Below, one piece after another: positions 21,002 through 33,930 of a stretch of 64,000 nucleotides of DNA (the first letter of the stretch is position 1; every line of letters begins with the position of its first letter). The position numbers and the translations under genes were made by a program. The notes beneath the pieces are model-generated. The model ran no database searches, was not told where the DNA came from, and was given only the letters and a program-made list of their open reading frames with translations. Source of the stretch: Papiliotrema nemorosa (Eukaryota > Basidiomycota > Tremellomycetes > Tremellales > Rhynchogastremaceae); assembly GCA_032158125.1 (NCBI GenBank), contig JASKOT010000003.1, positions 62,001-126,000 of the forward strand, read 5' to 3'.

Positions 21002-21720
21002 CTAAGCCGCCTGAGCCTGTCCCTGTGCTTGCTGCATCTTCATCTGCAAGACTTGTACGACGCTCTGCACATTATCCTGTTTCCTCTCTATCGTCTTTTG
21101 TAGCGTCTCCAAGTTTCCCTGAACAAATTTGGACTTTTGCTCATAATGGGCCACAGCTTCTGATTTGGTCTAATCATCAGCTTCATCTCCTTATTTTATA
21201 TAGGGTGAAGGTAGAATGGACGGGGGAAGGTGAACTGACTTTTTTGACATAGTAGCCTGTTCCGACGTCTACTACGACATGTTCTACATCTGAGAGTTTT
21301 CCGGGTACGTAGAGGGAGCTAGTGAGCGGTACAAGGACCTGCTTTCCTATACTGTCAACATCATCGTGGGTGGGGGTCGAGAGCAGCATTAAGAGGAGAG
21401 AATGAAGAGGAAGATGAAGGGTGGAAAGGTTGGAAGGATGGTAAGGGGGTATTCACCTTTCGATCCAGGAGTGAGCTCGTTGATATCGTTTGAGCATGAT
21501 TTAAACTTTGTTTGAGCCTGTTTAAGCTGCTGATATGATGTGGTAAGGTGGTCCAGTTCCTAAAATATCAGCACACCCCCTCCCAACCTGTTGCGATTCG
21601 GCGTTGAGATTGATGAAAGTGAGAGATCGTGATATGTGGACGTACAGAGTCGAGCTGTTTTTTGATCTCTTGGAGCTGATTCGGGTCCAGATCTGTAATT
21701 TGGACCTGCTGTTCCGCCAT
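21002..21720 (-). CDS. GIM5: prefoldin subunit 5
   Basis: This is a subunit of the hexameric prefoldin chaperone, which hands nascent actin and tubulin to the CCT chaperonin in the cytosol. The start [20 protein letters not shown] at 21720 begins the N-terminal coiled coil. Later exons give [19 protein letters not shown], then the beta-hairpin core [15 protein letters not shown] with [10 protein letters not shown], then the C-terminal coiled coil ending [13 protein letters not shown]. This order (coil, LVPLT-SLYVPG hairpins, coil) is diagnostic of alpha-type prefoldin Pfd5. Four exons are inferred, and the length of about 160 residues is normal. It is divergent from QNS1, sharing a 180-bp promoter. 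CCT3, a subunit of its partner chaperonin, lies 31 kb to the right. Confidence 0.92.
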
Positions 21721-21900
21721 GATGATTGACCGACGAGTATGAATACGTTGAGTGAAGTCGACTAGGTGACAGTCGGGACAATCTTGGAAGGGGAGGCGGA
21801 GTTGAGGGGGATGTCCGGGAATTCGGGGTTGACCTAATCTCGTCCACTCTTCTCAAGTGTAGATATCCCGCTCGACGTCAAGATTGCTTGACACCACACG

Positions 21901-24900
21901 ATGCACTTGGTCACTGTTGCTACGTGAGTGTTCCCTTCACTCACAATGGGTATACGAGCTGACAACACAGGTGGTAAGTACACGAAAAACCCCCCCTCAA
22001 CCGTTACCTACCTCCTCGTCTCGATTGCTCGTCCTGTGCTCATGCTGATCCCATCTCAGTCAGCTCCGACAATGGGCTTTAGACTTCACTGTGAGCTACT
22101 GAAACCTCAGACTGCTTCTAATCTGACTGCAAGGGCAACAAAATTCGGATTATACAGTCCATAGCTTTGGCTAAAGCCAAAGGCGCTACTCTCCGAGTTG
22201 GACCTGAATTGGAGATACCAGGATATGGCTGCCTGGACCATTTCTTGGAAGGTGAGCGACCGCCACTTTCATTCCTTCCGATTGATCGATCATTTGGCTG
22301 ACATTCAGGCGACACGATGTTACATTCATGGGAGGTATTAGCGGAGATTTTGCAGAGCGAAGAATGCAAGGGGATAGTTTGCGATGTTGGAATGTACGCA
22401 CACTTCCTGTCCTGTCCCTTGTGATATTGCAGTTGGAACTCTCAGGTCTTCAGACTGTACCATCACACGTGATGGGCATTGGAGCAAGTACTGATCTACA
22501 GGCCGATTGTGCACAAGAACAGCACGTATAATTGTCGAGTGATCATTTTCGACGGAAAGATAGTGATGATCCGACCCAAGATGTGGATGGCCAATGATGG
22601 AAACTATGCAAGTGACCTCTCACTGACCGTTTACGAGCCTGCGACTGAGTTTACGGGCTCAGCCGAGTAAGAGCTGACTGATAGCGAGAATTGCGGTATT
22701 TCACCCCTTGGTACAGACATCGACAGACCGAAGAGCATTCTTTGCCGGGTATCATTCGTAAAGTGACCGGACAGGTGAGCTTGTTTGACTCGACAGACTG
22801 GATTCAAGTCTGAAGTATAGAGCACGGTACCTTTCGGAGACGCTGTGATCGCTACGGTGGATACTGTGATTGGCGTGGAGCTTTGTGAAGAGCTGTTTAC
22901 GCCTGCTTCGTCAGCGTTGCAATGATTGATTGCTATGAGAGCTGACAGACAGTCCACACATTGACATGGGACTTGATGGAGTAGAAATCTTCACCAACTC
23001 TTCGGGCAGTCACCATGAGCTCCGGAAGCTGAACCGTCGTGTTGATTTGATCAAAGAGGCTACACAAAAGGTGCGATATACTACCTTTTGCTCATACAAT
23101 ACTGATACTGACAACAGCTCGGGGGAGTATACCTCTATGCGAATCAACAAGGCTGTGATGGAGATCGGCTCTACTACGATGGAGCAAGCATGATTGCTCT
23201 CAACGGCCGGATCCTCACCCAGGGCTCCCAATTTTCACTCAACGATGTGGAAGTCAACACTGCTACGATCGACCTGGAAGCTGTTCGAGCGCACAGAACG
23301 ACAAGTTCGAGGCGGATGCAATCGGCGCAGGCGGAGAGCTATAAGCGTATCCGAATCGATTTCAGGTTGGACGGGGGCGTTGGATTGAGACCTGGAGTGG
23401 AGGAGACCAGACCTGGGGAGTTCATCTATCACACTCCGGAAGAAGAGATTGCGTAGGTGACACTGTTAAAACGCCAGGGTGACGCTCATGGTAGTCTCGG
23501 ACCAGCTTGTTGGTTATGGGATTATCTGAGGAGGTCGAGAATACAGGGATACTTTTTACCCCTCAGTGGAGGGATCGACAGTTGCGCAACGGCTACCATC
23601 GTTCACTCGATGTGCCGACTCGTCGTTGCGGCCGCGGCCGATGGGAGTGAGCTAGATCGTGTCAATCTGGCTGGTGACTGACATGCAGATCAACAGGTCA
23701 TCGACGACGCAAGGCGAATGACGGGTGAACCTGAACATTCGTCTTATGTTCCACAAGACCCAAGGGAATTCGCCAATAGGATCTTCCATACCTGCTACAT
23801 GGGTACCGAAAATTCCAGTCCGGAAACTCGAAAACGCGCAAAAGACCTGGCGGACGCTATTGGCGCGTGAGTCCCAGAGATCAATGATGGGTCTGTTGTT
23901 AATGGAAGGTATCATGTGGATCTGAATATGGATACTGCGGTCACTGCCGTCAAGGGAATCTTTAGCCTGTTTACGGGGAAGACTCCTCAGTTCAAGGTTC
24001 ATGGAGGGAGTTCTGCCGAGAACTTGGCCTTGCAGAATATCCAGGTGAGCCGGCGAAAACGAAAAGTATGGTGCCGAGTGCTGATGTAAGGCGCGACTGA
24101 GGATGGTAGTTGGGTATCTCTTTGCTCAGCTCCTTCCCTGGGCACGGGGTAAGGTGGGCGGATTGCTCGTTCTAGGAAGTGCCAATGTCGACGAGAGTTT
24201 GCGAGGGTATCTTACAAAATACGAGTAAGTGCGAAGATCATGTTTTTTGGCCTTCACTCACGTCCAGTTGCTCGAGTGCAGACTTGAACCCTATCGGAGG
24301 GATTAGTAAAACCGACTTGAAGCGATTCATCCGTTATGCTCAGACAGAGTACGACTTGCCAATTTTGGAAAGGTGAGAGGTAGCAACTCGTCATGATCCG
24401 GTGCTAAAGGCAGCTTCCTTGACGCCATCCCGTCGGCTGAACTCATTCCCATCGGAGCGGATAACGCGATCCAATCTGACGAGGTGGAAATGGGAATGAC
24501 GTATGATGAACTGAGCATCTTTGGAAGGTTGAGAAAGGTCGAAAAATGTGGACCGTTTAGTATGTTTGGGAAATTGGTCCAAGAATGGGGCAACATTTAT
24601 TCTCCCACCGAGGTGAGTCTGCACAGACACACAATGCGCCATGACTTATGAGAGATTGCGGAAAAAGTCAAGCATTTCTTCTTTACTCATGCGATCAATC
24701 GACACAAAATGTGAGTGTGGTCCCCACAAAGTCATCATGATGAGTACTGATGTGCAGGACGACCCTCACCCCAAGTGTTCACATGGAATCGTACAGTCCA
24801 GATGATAATCGATTCGATCTCCGACCATTCTTGTATCCCGCTCGATTCGACCATCAATTCCATCGGATCGACGTCTTGGCAGAGGAACTGCCTAACCGTG

Positions 24901-24938
24901 CCACGCAGCCTGGATCGGACAAGGCAAAGGTGGATTAG
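21901..24938 (+). CDS. QNS1: glutamine-dependent NAD+ synthetase
   Basis: The enzyme converts nicotinic acid adenine dinucleotide, ATP and glutamine to NAD+, the last step of NAD biosynthesis. The N-terminal half is a nitrilase-type glutaminase with its Glu-Lys-Cys triad in [23 protein letters not shown] and [11 protein letters not shown]. The C-terminal synthetase domain has the PP-loop PLSGGIDSC, then [40 protein letters not shown] and NRHKMTTLTPS. All match the eukaryotic family over its full length. Many introns are present. The first exon (21901-21923) ends in AC; a 3-nt exon GTG at 21971-21973 and the exon from 22060 rebuild [13 protein letters not shown], where the family has ATC-LNQWALDF. 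The stop is TAG at 24936-24938. Confidence 0.95.
21971..21973 (+). other. QNS1: predicted 3-nt microexon of QNS1
   Basis: The trinucleotide GTG is flanked by a cacag acceptor (intron 21924-21970, 47 nt) and a gtaagt donor (intron 21974-22059, 86 nt). It completes a Thr codon (AC|G) and starts a Cys codon (TG|T). Without it the frame is kept but one residue, the Cys of the conserved ATC motif, is lost. Confidence 0.65.
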
Positions 24939-25198
24939 CTAGAACGGACTGACGAACGAGCGAAGCGGAGTTGACCAGTGGCTGGGATTACTAGCTCATA
25001 ACCAACAAGAGCCCATAGGCACGTGGGGGCTGAAGTAGGGATTCAGAGCGGATAGGTACCTTGCGACGTGTGATGCATGCATACAATACATACATTTCGA
25101 GATGTTTGTCGTGGGCCCAAAGCCCTCATGTATTCATTATAGATCGTCAGAATTTCTCCCTCTTTTGCCCTACCCAACCGGGAATTCACCTCTTCACT

Positions 25199-27741
25199 CT
25201 ATAGACCATCCCTTATCTCTCTGATCTTCTCGGCATAGTTTCCGGCTCTTTCTCTCAGTCCGGAGAGGTTGGGCATGGTAGGTAGATTGGAGAGTAACCC
25301 AGTTTGTCCACCCGTCACTTTGATCTGGTACATTAGCGACATTCCACCTTGCCACTCAGACGCAGAATGTCTCTGAGGGGTGTTGACAAACGGTTCGAGG
25401 AGGTGTGGGTCTTATATGATGTGTGACTCACCATGATGGTAGGTTCGGGAGGTTCCTCTATACCCTCCTCCCTCACTTTTCTCCGCAACGTCTCCATAAT
25501 CTCCCCTACTTGCACCCTATCCAAATCGTCTCTTGCCTTCATGATCGCTTCCACAAAAGCCAATTGAGGTCCATGTTTCTTTGCAAATGTCCAATAATCC
25601 ATAAACACCATCTGAGAGCTCGCCCCGAGCATACTCACAATCATGTCGATGACTTCAAATTGCTTTTCCAACTCTTCAGCCGCTTTAAACATTGCAAAGA
25701 AATCGAATGCGGCGGTAATGTCGGTTTGGATACGTGTGGTCGCACTTGGCATTCGGAGTGATCGGGATGTTGCTCGACGTAGAGCAGTGAGGTAGGCGAT
25801 AAGTAGGGCGTCTAGGAGATCTTCAATGAGAATGTCAAAGATGGACGGATTGAGATGAGCTTGATAGTCTGACATGTAATCGCGCATCGTCTCGATAATC
25901 TGAGCCATGAGATTATCGGTATACCATGCAGGAGTGATCAAATTCTTTGTGGCCAACTTCAAATCGTTGAAGACGAAATCGACAAGTGAGGAAGTGCACT
26001 TTTTAGCGACGTCGAGGTATCCATCTATAGCGTCGTTGAGCGCTGTAGAGATTTGTTCCTTGTACTTTGCACTGACGAGGGGTTCCAATCGAGCCGAAAG
26101 TGCCTCGGCGTAATCTGCAGATTTGAGCTGATCGTTGGCGAGAGCAATGACATATTCTACCAATCCCCCAGGAACCTCTTCGGGTTTCTTTTCCACTTGG
26201 AACCGAACTTCCTCGGCTACGACCCGCAACCACTCTTGTTGTGTCCGCTTCATGACTTTAGCGCTTTCTCCCACGACTCGAGCGAGGACCGCGCCCTGAT
26301 TCGAATCCAGTGCAAGGTCGCATTGCTGATTGACCAATTGGAAGAAATCGACCACCCCTTCCATTCCAAACTGTCCGTCGTCGCTCTGTTCCGGTTCTCG
26401 AGTTCTCCATTGGAATTTCGAAGTTTCCTGGGATATCAAGCTCACGGTCCATTCATCCAGTTTCGTCACGATCAACTTGACGTAATCTTCGATGAGATCT
26501 TGACTCTTTCCGTCCAACAATGGCGGCTGCAACCATGTATTGGGTATTTCCAACTCTTTCATACTCTGTCGATACTCTTTGATCCATGCGTGGAGCTCGA
26601 GCAACACTTTCGCCTCGGGAGCCGAATCGACAATCTTCCGCAACGTCTCGTTGAGCGACTTGTGATACGTCTTGACGAGATATGGTGTGATTTCGTAATC
26701 TTCCGGAAAGAGAGGTTCCACATCGTCTTTTATCCTGATAATGTCCTTGTAAATCCAGCCTAGGGTCTCTATAAATCCCAGCAAGTCGTACTCGTATTCT
26801 GCGTGATGGAGCGCGAAAGCCTTTTGGATGGATTTCGCCATGACATCTAGGAGCTTGTGTCGGTAGTTTTTGATCACTCGAGCATTTGCTTGCATCGATT
26901 TGAACTTTGACGCAGCGTCGGTATTGGCGACTTTGCGCACCAGTCTCATCGCGACAGCCTGCCGTCAGTCACACATTACAGGGCGATTGATCAGTCACAA
27001 GAATGAACCCACCTTCTCATCCTCCTTTCCTTCCACTTCGATGATCTTCAAGAGCCTCACCACCGTTCCTCCGTTACCTCTCCTTGCCAACTCGACCACA
27101 TTCGCCCCAATCTCCCATAACCACCCTTCAAACTCTTCCCCTACCTGGTCCAGATTCCTAAACCAATCCACCAGCACCTCCCTTTCAGCCGCATCTGCTC
27201 TTTTGGCCTGATGCAACGTCTCATTCCTGAACGCCTCGAGTTGTTGGAGTAGGTAATGGATAGGTAGGAGATTAGGAGAGTACCCTGTTGAACCTCCTTC
27301 TTGCATCTTGTCTGATTGGAGGAGTTGGGCGATATGATCCACTTTATCAGACATTGATCTGAGATTATTCACCATTTTGGTCGTCTGCGCAAAGTTTCTA
27401 TGTATCGTCGATACCTTTCCTCAGCTCTCTTACAAGACCAGTCTTGCGAAACGACTGACCCGGGTAATCTTGTCGAAAGCTTCACCAGAATCCTCTTCCC
27501 CCTTGAGCTTCTCTACAGCCATCATCTCCTCTCTTATTAGCCCCATGGCTGCTCTACTCGTTTGTAGCTTGAGCAAGGCATCCCTCGTTGCGTCCAATTG
27601 AGCCTTGACCCCTGCCGCAAGCTTGGAATCGAGAGTTGCTTTCTCCTTCAACAATTTCGACCGGTATGCCGATAGCTTGTGTAGGTCATCCGGTTGGCGC
27701 AAGATCTCCCCGACCGCTGCTGATGCTGTGATTGACCCCAT
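25199..27741 (-). CDS. SEC6: exocyst complex subunit SEC6
   Basis: This is a subunit of the octameric exocyst, which tethers secretory vesicles to the plasma membrane before fusion. The start MGSITASAAVGEILRQPDDL at 27741 opens into long coiled coils (LRSMSDKVDHIAQLLQSDKM). The large exon then gives the Sec6-typical helical-bundle sequence, including HKLLDVMAKSIQKAF, YEYDLLGFIETLGWIYKDI, FFQLVNQQCDLALDSNQGA, LIEDLLDALLIAYLTALRR and TRIQTDITAAFDFF. The final exon, after an intron of about 100 nt near 25330-25430, ends LRERAGNYAEKIREIRDGL with the stop at 25199. The length of about 750-780 residues is close to yeast Sec6. It is divergent from MAK11, with 227 bp between the two starts. Confidence 0.9.
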
Positions 27742-27968
27742 GATTGTGGAGACGTAGGTCCAGCTGGAGCTAGCTCATGTGAGGGTGGTGTTGTCAATAT
27801 CGACGACACCCATTGAAACGAGATATCATGACGAGAACGAATGGGGCACCGGGCATTATCACCCATCAGACGATGACACGTCATCAGATTCGGTAAAGCA
27901 GCGAGAGGTTTTCAGTCTTGGTTATAGAAAAGTTGAGAGATATCATCGACACATACCGACACCTCAGC

Positions 27969-29699
27969 ATGGCGAAGCATCCCAAATCCAAGGACCACGG
28001 CGCGAAGAGGGCAGGCGGAGATCCTTACCCCAAAAAGGCCAAAGTCGAAGTGACATTCGAAGGTGATCAACCAAAGTCGAAGACATCGTCTAAACCGTCC
28101 ACGAAATCTACAAAGTCTTCCGCTCAACCAGCCTCGTCAAGCTCGCATGTCGCTCCTTCCGCCAAGCAGAACTCATCCGACAAGGGAAAAGGCAAGGCCG
28201 TGCCAGCTGCACCCACAACTTCCGCGCCTGCTGAAGCTTCATCCTCAAGCTCCAGCTTGAAGCCTACCTCTGGGTCATTCATCATTGTCGCTGGATCGTA
28301 CGAAAAGTTACTGTACGGTATTGAAGGCACATATACCCCCGGCAACGACAAGCCGGACTTGCAACCCATCTTCATCTTCCCCGCGCATTTGGCTTGCGTC
28401 AAGGCTGTAGCTGCTAGTCCTGGTGGAAAGTGGCTGGCTACAGGTAGTGAGGATGAGTTTATCAAAGTATGGGATTTGAGGCGTCGTAAAGAGGTTGGAA
28501 GTTTGTCTCAACATACAGGTGTGTCTGCTGTCTCAAACGTGCGAACCTTCGATGTTGACGTGTAGGATCAATTACTTCTCTGTGCTTCCCTACCTCTTCG
28601 CATCTCGTCACTACCTCGGAAGACTCGACATTGTCATTGTTCAGAACATCCGACTGGGCTCTGCTCAAATCGCTCAAAGGGCATGCAGGTCGGGTCAACC
28701 ATGTAGACGTCCATCCTACAGGTCGTGTAGCCCTCAGTGTGGGTAAAGACAAGACGCTCAAAATGTGGGATCTGATGAGAGGACGTGGAGCTGCCAGTCT
28801 TCCTCTTGGGTCTGGTGAGTACCCTCCGAGATCCAATTACAGTGATCGCTGAGCATGTAGAAGCGGAACTAGTGAAATTCTCTCCGTTGGGCACACACTT
28901 TGCCGTGCTGTATCCGAAAAAGATCGAGGTGTACTCGTTGACCCTGAAACTGTTACACACCCTCAGTGGCGGATCTCGTTTCAATACTTTGGAGTTTGCG
29001 CTGTTACCGGTCGACGAGGATGAGGCAGATCAGGAGGTGCTATGTGTGGGAACAGAAAAGGGCACGATAGAGGTGTACACTATTGAACTATCTGCACCGG
29101 TGGAGGACGAAGAGGAAGAAGAGGATGAGGATGAACAGGAGAATGGAGAATCCTCAGCCAAGGTTGGGTCTGGGGCAGAGGTAGAGAAGATTGGGGTATT
29201 AACCGGTCACACCAATCGGTAAATTTGGCCCGTTTGACAATGATTGTGCTAAATCCACAGTGTAAAAGCAATCTCCACTCTTGCCCATACCACACCATCC
29301 TCACCGTCTCACCCGTCTCAACGAGTCGTCCTCCTCTCCTCCGCATCCTCAGATGGTTTCATACGGCTGTTTGACCTCACAGCCCTTGTGGAGAGAAGCA
29401 AAGTCGAGCCCGACAATCAGATGGAGGCCATCGGATCGTACGATACGAAAGGGTCTAGGTTGACAGTGTGCTGCCTGGCGGATGGGAAACGCATTGCATC
29501 GACTATAAAGCAGGCTACAGAGCAGGCTGAGGTCGAAGGCGATGAGGAGGAGTCTGAGGAGGAGGAGGAGGATGAAGGAGAGGATATGTATGAAAGTGGT
29601 GAGGATGACGAGGAGGAGGTCGATGGTATGGAGGTGGAGATTGAAGATGAGGAGGAGGAGGAGGAGGAGGAAGAGGAGGAAGAGGGCGAGGAAGAGTAG
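27969..29699 (+). CDS. MAK11: WD40 ribosome-assembly protein MAK11/PAK1IP1
   Basis: Four exons (27969-28518, 28566-28814, 28861-29218, 29261-29699) give 531 residues. After a basic, Ser/Lys-rich N-terminus, WD40 repeats appear: GSFIIVAGSYEKLLYGIEGT, KAVAASPGGKWLATGSEDEF, SLKGHAGRVNHVDVHPTGRV and GKDKTLKMWDLMRGRGA. That opening (GSYEKLLYG) and the VHPTGRVALSVGKDKTLKMW block are hallmarks of Mak11/PAK1IP1, a nucleolar factor needed for 60S subunit assembly. An acidic insert interrupts the propeller near 29100, and the C-terminus is an almost pure Glu/Asp run to 29699. ATG 27969 is chosen over an earlier in-frame ATG at 27918 because it is directly followed by the Lys-rich leader typical of the family. 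Confidence 0.9.
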
Positions 29700-30460
29700 A
29701 ATAATGACTGTAGAAAGACAGTCACGCATCATGAGTTCAGGTGCCACTTCCCGCAGTCGGCGGTGATATGAAAATAACCCCGATCACAGTGCCCTCGGTG
29801 GCAACGTGTCCGTGTTTTTTTTTTTCTCCTCCCAAAGAGTGGTTAGACCCTGAAGGGGTGGCGAATGAAAATGTACAAATAGTCTCACCTGCGCGTCGAT
29901 GCCCACCGCACTTTTCCCGGTTCTTTCCACTCCTTTTTCACTTTCCCCCCTCGTCATCACAACACAAAAAAGAGGTGGAGGCGGCCATCACCGACACATC
30001 TCACCTCAACCCCCCACCTCACCTTCCCCTTCCCAACTTATTTCCACCTTCGAGGAGCTCTTAGCTGAGCATCCTTATACCCACTCTACCCAGTGCACAG
30101 GCTACCACTCTCTGCACGGAATATACCCAAAAGGTCAGCTCGTTGACGGTCACCTCGCCGGTTCTGGACTTTGAGCTGCCCTCGTCATCGATCTTCTGTA
30201 GTCATCCTTTGGTCCAAGGGAATCTGTAAGTGTGCCTTTATACCTTCCTCTCCAAGGAAACATAGGCGACAGCGCGATCGATGATAGCGGATGCACAGCG
30301 TTCCCGCCCCTTTGACCGTATCTCGCAACGTATAAATAATAGCTGACCACATTCTTCTTCCCTACTTCATCCCCTACACCTAAATTCTGCCCATCCACCT
30401 CCTTTGGTTCTACGCTACGTTATGCCGTATATCTACGACCCCCCAACAGACGTCTACGCC
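29700..30460. other. intergenic and leader region upstream of BDF1
   Basis: This 760-bp gap contains an 11-T tract at 29815-29825 and long pyrimidine-rich stretches around 29930-30060, typical of a fungal promoter and 5' leader. No convincing exon was seen. In-frame ATGs at 30422 and 30461 are alternative BDF1 starts. Confidence 0.5.
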
Positions 30461-33236
30461 ATGTCATCCGATCCCCTCCCGGCCTCTCTTCCTCCTCCTG
30501 ACCTCACCTCAGCCGACCAGACCGCCCCTCCTGCTTCCCTCAAGCCCCTCCTCAATCCCCTGCAAACCGATTCCCCAGCCTTATCCACCGTAGCAGAGCC
30601 GCCGCGTAGTCCGAATCCGCAGAATGCTGCCACGGATCATGCAGGAAACAATGTCGCCTTGGACCTGCCAAGCGCGAGCAATAGCGTTGTAGGGCCGGGA
30701 GAAACGATAGGTGAGGAGCAGCCTATATCAGCTGTGACACAGAATGGGAATGGTCCCGCAGGATCATATCCACCTCTGCCATCTGTCGACTCGCCCGCCG
30801 TGGCACCCGTCTCCAGGGAAGATACCGCTCCTCCACCTTTACCTACCGATGCTCCCGTTCCTCCTACTCCGCCTCAGCCAATCGACGAGCCACAGCCGAC
30901 TTTACCTGAAGGTGCTATTCCCCCAGCAGTGTCGACCCCCACTGTGATCACCACAGAGACTCCCGCTGCTCCGGAGCCTACCCCGGCTCTCGAGACTGCC
31001 CCAAGCGCACAGCTCAATGGTGTACCCACCACCCCTGCCGCTGCTCCAGGTCTGGATGAAGCGATCGCGCCGGCAACAGCTTCGGAACCCGCAGGTGCTC
31101 CGCTAGCACCTGGTTCTACGCAGGAGGGTATGGAGGTTGACCCACCGGCACAATCCTCACCCGCCGGCGTGGATTCACGAGCATCAGAAGTCAGCTTGAA
31201 GAGAGCAGGAGATGACGATCTGGAGGGTAGGGATGAGAAGCGGGTCAAAGAAGAGTCTGCAGCACCATCATCCGCGAACGCTTCCGCTCAAACCCCCATT
31301 CCCGTCACGGAAGCTGCTCCCATAGAGAGTAAACCGGCAGCTGAGACTCCTGCTCCTGTTGCTCCCGGCCTCATTCTCGACCCAAATGCTCCCCCTCCAC
31401 CCTGGATCACATACGTTGACCCACCAGCTCGACCCTCTGGACCTACGACTCCGCTGACACCGACTCAGCACAAACATCTCCTTGCCTCTGTGCGATCACT
31501 CAAGAAGAACAAAGACGCTGGCTTCTTTCACTCACCCGTCGATGTTGTTCTATTCGGTATCCCTCATTATGCTCAAATCATCACCAAACCCATGGATCTC
31601 ACTACCGTTGAGCAAAAACTCATCGTCAGCGATCCTCGAGGCCCACCCAAGGATAAGAGCAAGCTGAAGAACTGGGACGAAAGTAAAGGCAGGTATGAGA
31701 ATGTCAGTCAGGTCGTCGAGGATATCAGGCAAATATGGGAGAACACGAGGAAGTTTAATGGGCCTAATCATGTGGTGACTTTGGCGGCAGCCAAGTTGGA
31801 GGATGCATTCGAGAAGGGTTTCCGAAACATGCCCCCGGAGGTGAGCACTCGAGTCTAGCCGTTGTGACAGCGCTGACCTTCCAGCCTGTGGCTTCCCTTC
31901 CCCCTCCACCCTCTCCCGCTGCTGCTTCTCCAGCAGGTCCCTCGACGCACGCACGACGACCATCCATTTCACAAGCCCCTGCTGCCCGACGGTCTTCTGA
32001 TGGCCCCGATTCGTCTCGACCCAAACGAGAAATACATCCTCCTCCGTCAAAGGATCTGGGCTACCACGATGGCTCGGTCCGAAAACCGAAACGCCGAAAT
32101 GACCCTCAGCTCCAATGGACGTTAAAGACGCTCAAGAGCTTCGAGACGACCCAAAAGCATCACGCCATTGTGTCACCGTTCTTGTACCCGGTCGAGGATA
32201 TTATGGCGGCTATACCAGTCTACGCCGATTTGATCAAGAAGCCCATTGATTTGCTAAAGATTAAGAAGCGATTGGAAGACGGCGAATATGATGATTTCCA
32301 GCAAGCCGATGCGGATATCCGATCGATGGTTCGAAATGCGCAAACATTCAACCCTCCTACCGATCCCGTCTACGAGTTCGCGACTGCTCTCCTTCAGCTT
32401 TGGACAGAGAAGATTCACAATCTCCCACCCAAGCAGGAGCTTCGGGATCCCAGCGAAGACCCACTAGCGGACGACTACATCGAGGAAGGATCCGATGAGG
32501 AGGATGCGAATCAATTGTACAGATTAGAGGAGCAATTGACCACCATTCAAGCTCAGATTGCGGATATTCGAGCCCGACGTGCACAACGCAAATCCAGACC
32601 GGCCAAAAAGGCCAAGAAGGCAGGGAGGAAGCAGTCGATCAGCAAGGGCTCTCCTGGACTTGGCAGCAATGGACATGGTCCAGTCAAGAAGGGCAGGAAG
32701 TCCAAGGACATTTCGTATCGAGACGACGATGATGCGGACTCGGACGAAGACTCGGGTACGATCACCTTGGCACAAAAGCAAGAGTTGGCGGACAAGATGG
32801 GCAACACGGATGCAGAGACGCTGAACAAGGCTATCCTCATCATTCAACAGACCACTGATCTCGGATCGGTAAGCTTTCGCTGTACAAGTTGTATTGCCTG
32901 GCTAACGCGCAGAACAATGAGGATATTGAGTTGGATATCGATTCCCTCCCCGCTCGAACCGTGTTGAAACTGTACAATCTTGTTGTCCGGGGAGGCCGAA
33001 AGGCACCCAAGAACAAGAATGCTCCTCTGAAGAAGACTGGACGTAAAGCCACCGGTGGTGCGAATAGAAAATACATGAATGAAGAGGAAGAGGCGGATAG
33101 AATCCGAAGGATGGAGCAGCAGTTGCAGAATTATGACGCGGGCAGGTCGGGTCAACCAGCCGGTGGAAGAGGCGAGTTTGGGTATGACGAGGAAGGAGAT
33201 GACTCGTCAGAGGAAGAGTCGAGCGATGAGGATTAA
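30461..33236 (+). CDS. BDF1: BET double-bromodomain protein BDF1
   Basis: This is a nuclear reader of acetylated histones that supports TFIID and other transcription complexes. Exons 30461-31840, 31885-32868 and 32913-33236 keep frame and give 895 residues. After a Pro/Ala-rich N-terminus, bromodomain 1 (about residues 330-460) contains FHSPVDVVLFGIPHYAQII, KPMDLTTVEQKL and the acetyl-lysine-contacting Asn in TRKFNGPNH. Bromodomain 2 (about 540-660) contains FLYPVEDIMAAIPVYADLI, KPIDLLKIKKRL and NAQTFNPPTDPVYEFA. An ET/NET domain follows (ITLAQKQELADKM, DIELDIDSLPARTVLKLYN), then a Lys-rich and Ser/Glu/Asp-rich tail. The domain order BD-BD-ET is that of yeast Bdf1. An in-frame ATG at 30422 would add 13 residues (MPYIYDPPTDVYA). 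Confidence 0.93.
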
Positions 33237-33909
33237 GCGGACGCTGGGGTGGCCCGAAACCCCGGCCGGGCAGTCGGTGTGGAGAGAGATCGAGAAGAAT
33301 TGCCTGTGTACTTGACGCGACCAGCGACACATCGAGAACAGGGAAAGAAGTCCGAGGACGATGGTCGTTTGATGCCAAGAAGAAAAACATATAGATCATG
33401 CATCGTGTCATCGCATTGTGAAATGGAGTCGCCAAGTCCAAGTCCAGGCATGTGGAAGGGCAGGAGTGTGAAGTGTCACTATATTCGCCACTACGGTGCA
33501 CAATGGATCGTCGTTGGATCGCCGGCGATCAGTCTGGACTTCACTGAGTGAGGTCAACTGTCCCCCGACACGACATGTTTGGGCGCTTCTTGGGGACGCT
33601 CTTGTGTTGGGCGAGGCAGAGATCGCCAAGACGAAGACTGCCAGATGATACAGAGTTGTACGCGTGGATCGATACGACAAAGGTCTAACCATGACCTGCG
33701 GGACTAAGCATACTTGGAACCGTTGCGGAGTTCGATGAATATTGAGCGTCAGGTGCACATGGAATTAGAGCTCTGCCAGGCGAGCGAGACTGATTGCGCA
33801 AAGTGTGATACACTAAACACGTAGAAGTCGTTAGTTTCAGCCAGGCGAATTCAGGAGAACCAGCCTTTTCGTTTCACTTCCTTCTGGTCTCGCCACTTGG
33901 TCGAATCGA

Positions 33910-33930
33910 CGTATCACGTATCACGTATCA
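33910..33930. repeat. three tandem copies of CGTATCA
   Basis: A 7-bp unit occurs three times in a row and is followed by TG. It lies about 700 bp upstream of the secreted-protein ATG. It could be a clustered regulator site or a chance microrepeat. Confidence 0.5.

Noticed and set aside
22467..22475. CACGTG inside a QNS1 intron
   Set aside because: A single 6-bp core within an intron of about 110 nt is expected by chance and has no supporting context.
23627..23644. gcggccgcggccg GC-rich block in QNS1 as a structural element
   Set aside because: It encodes the Ala run of VVAAAADG in the synthetase domain.
27918..27968. Upstream in-frame ATG for MAK11
   Set aside because: The added 17 residues have no family support; ATG 27969 opens directly on the Lys-rich leader.
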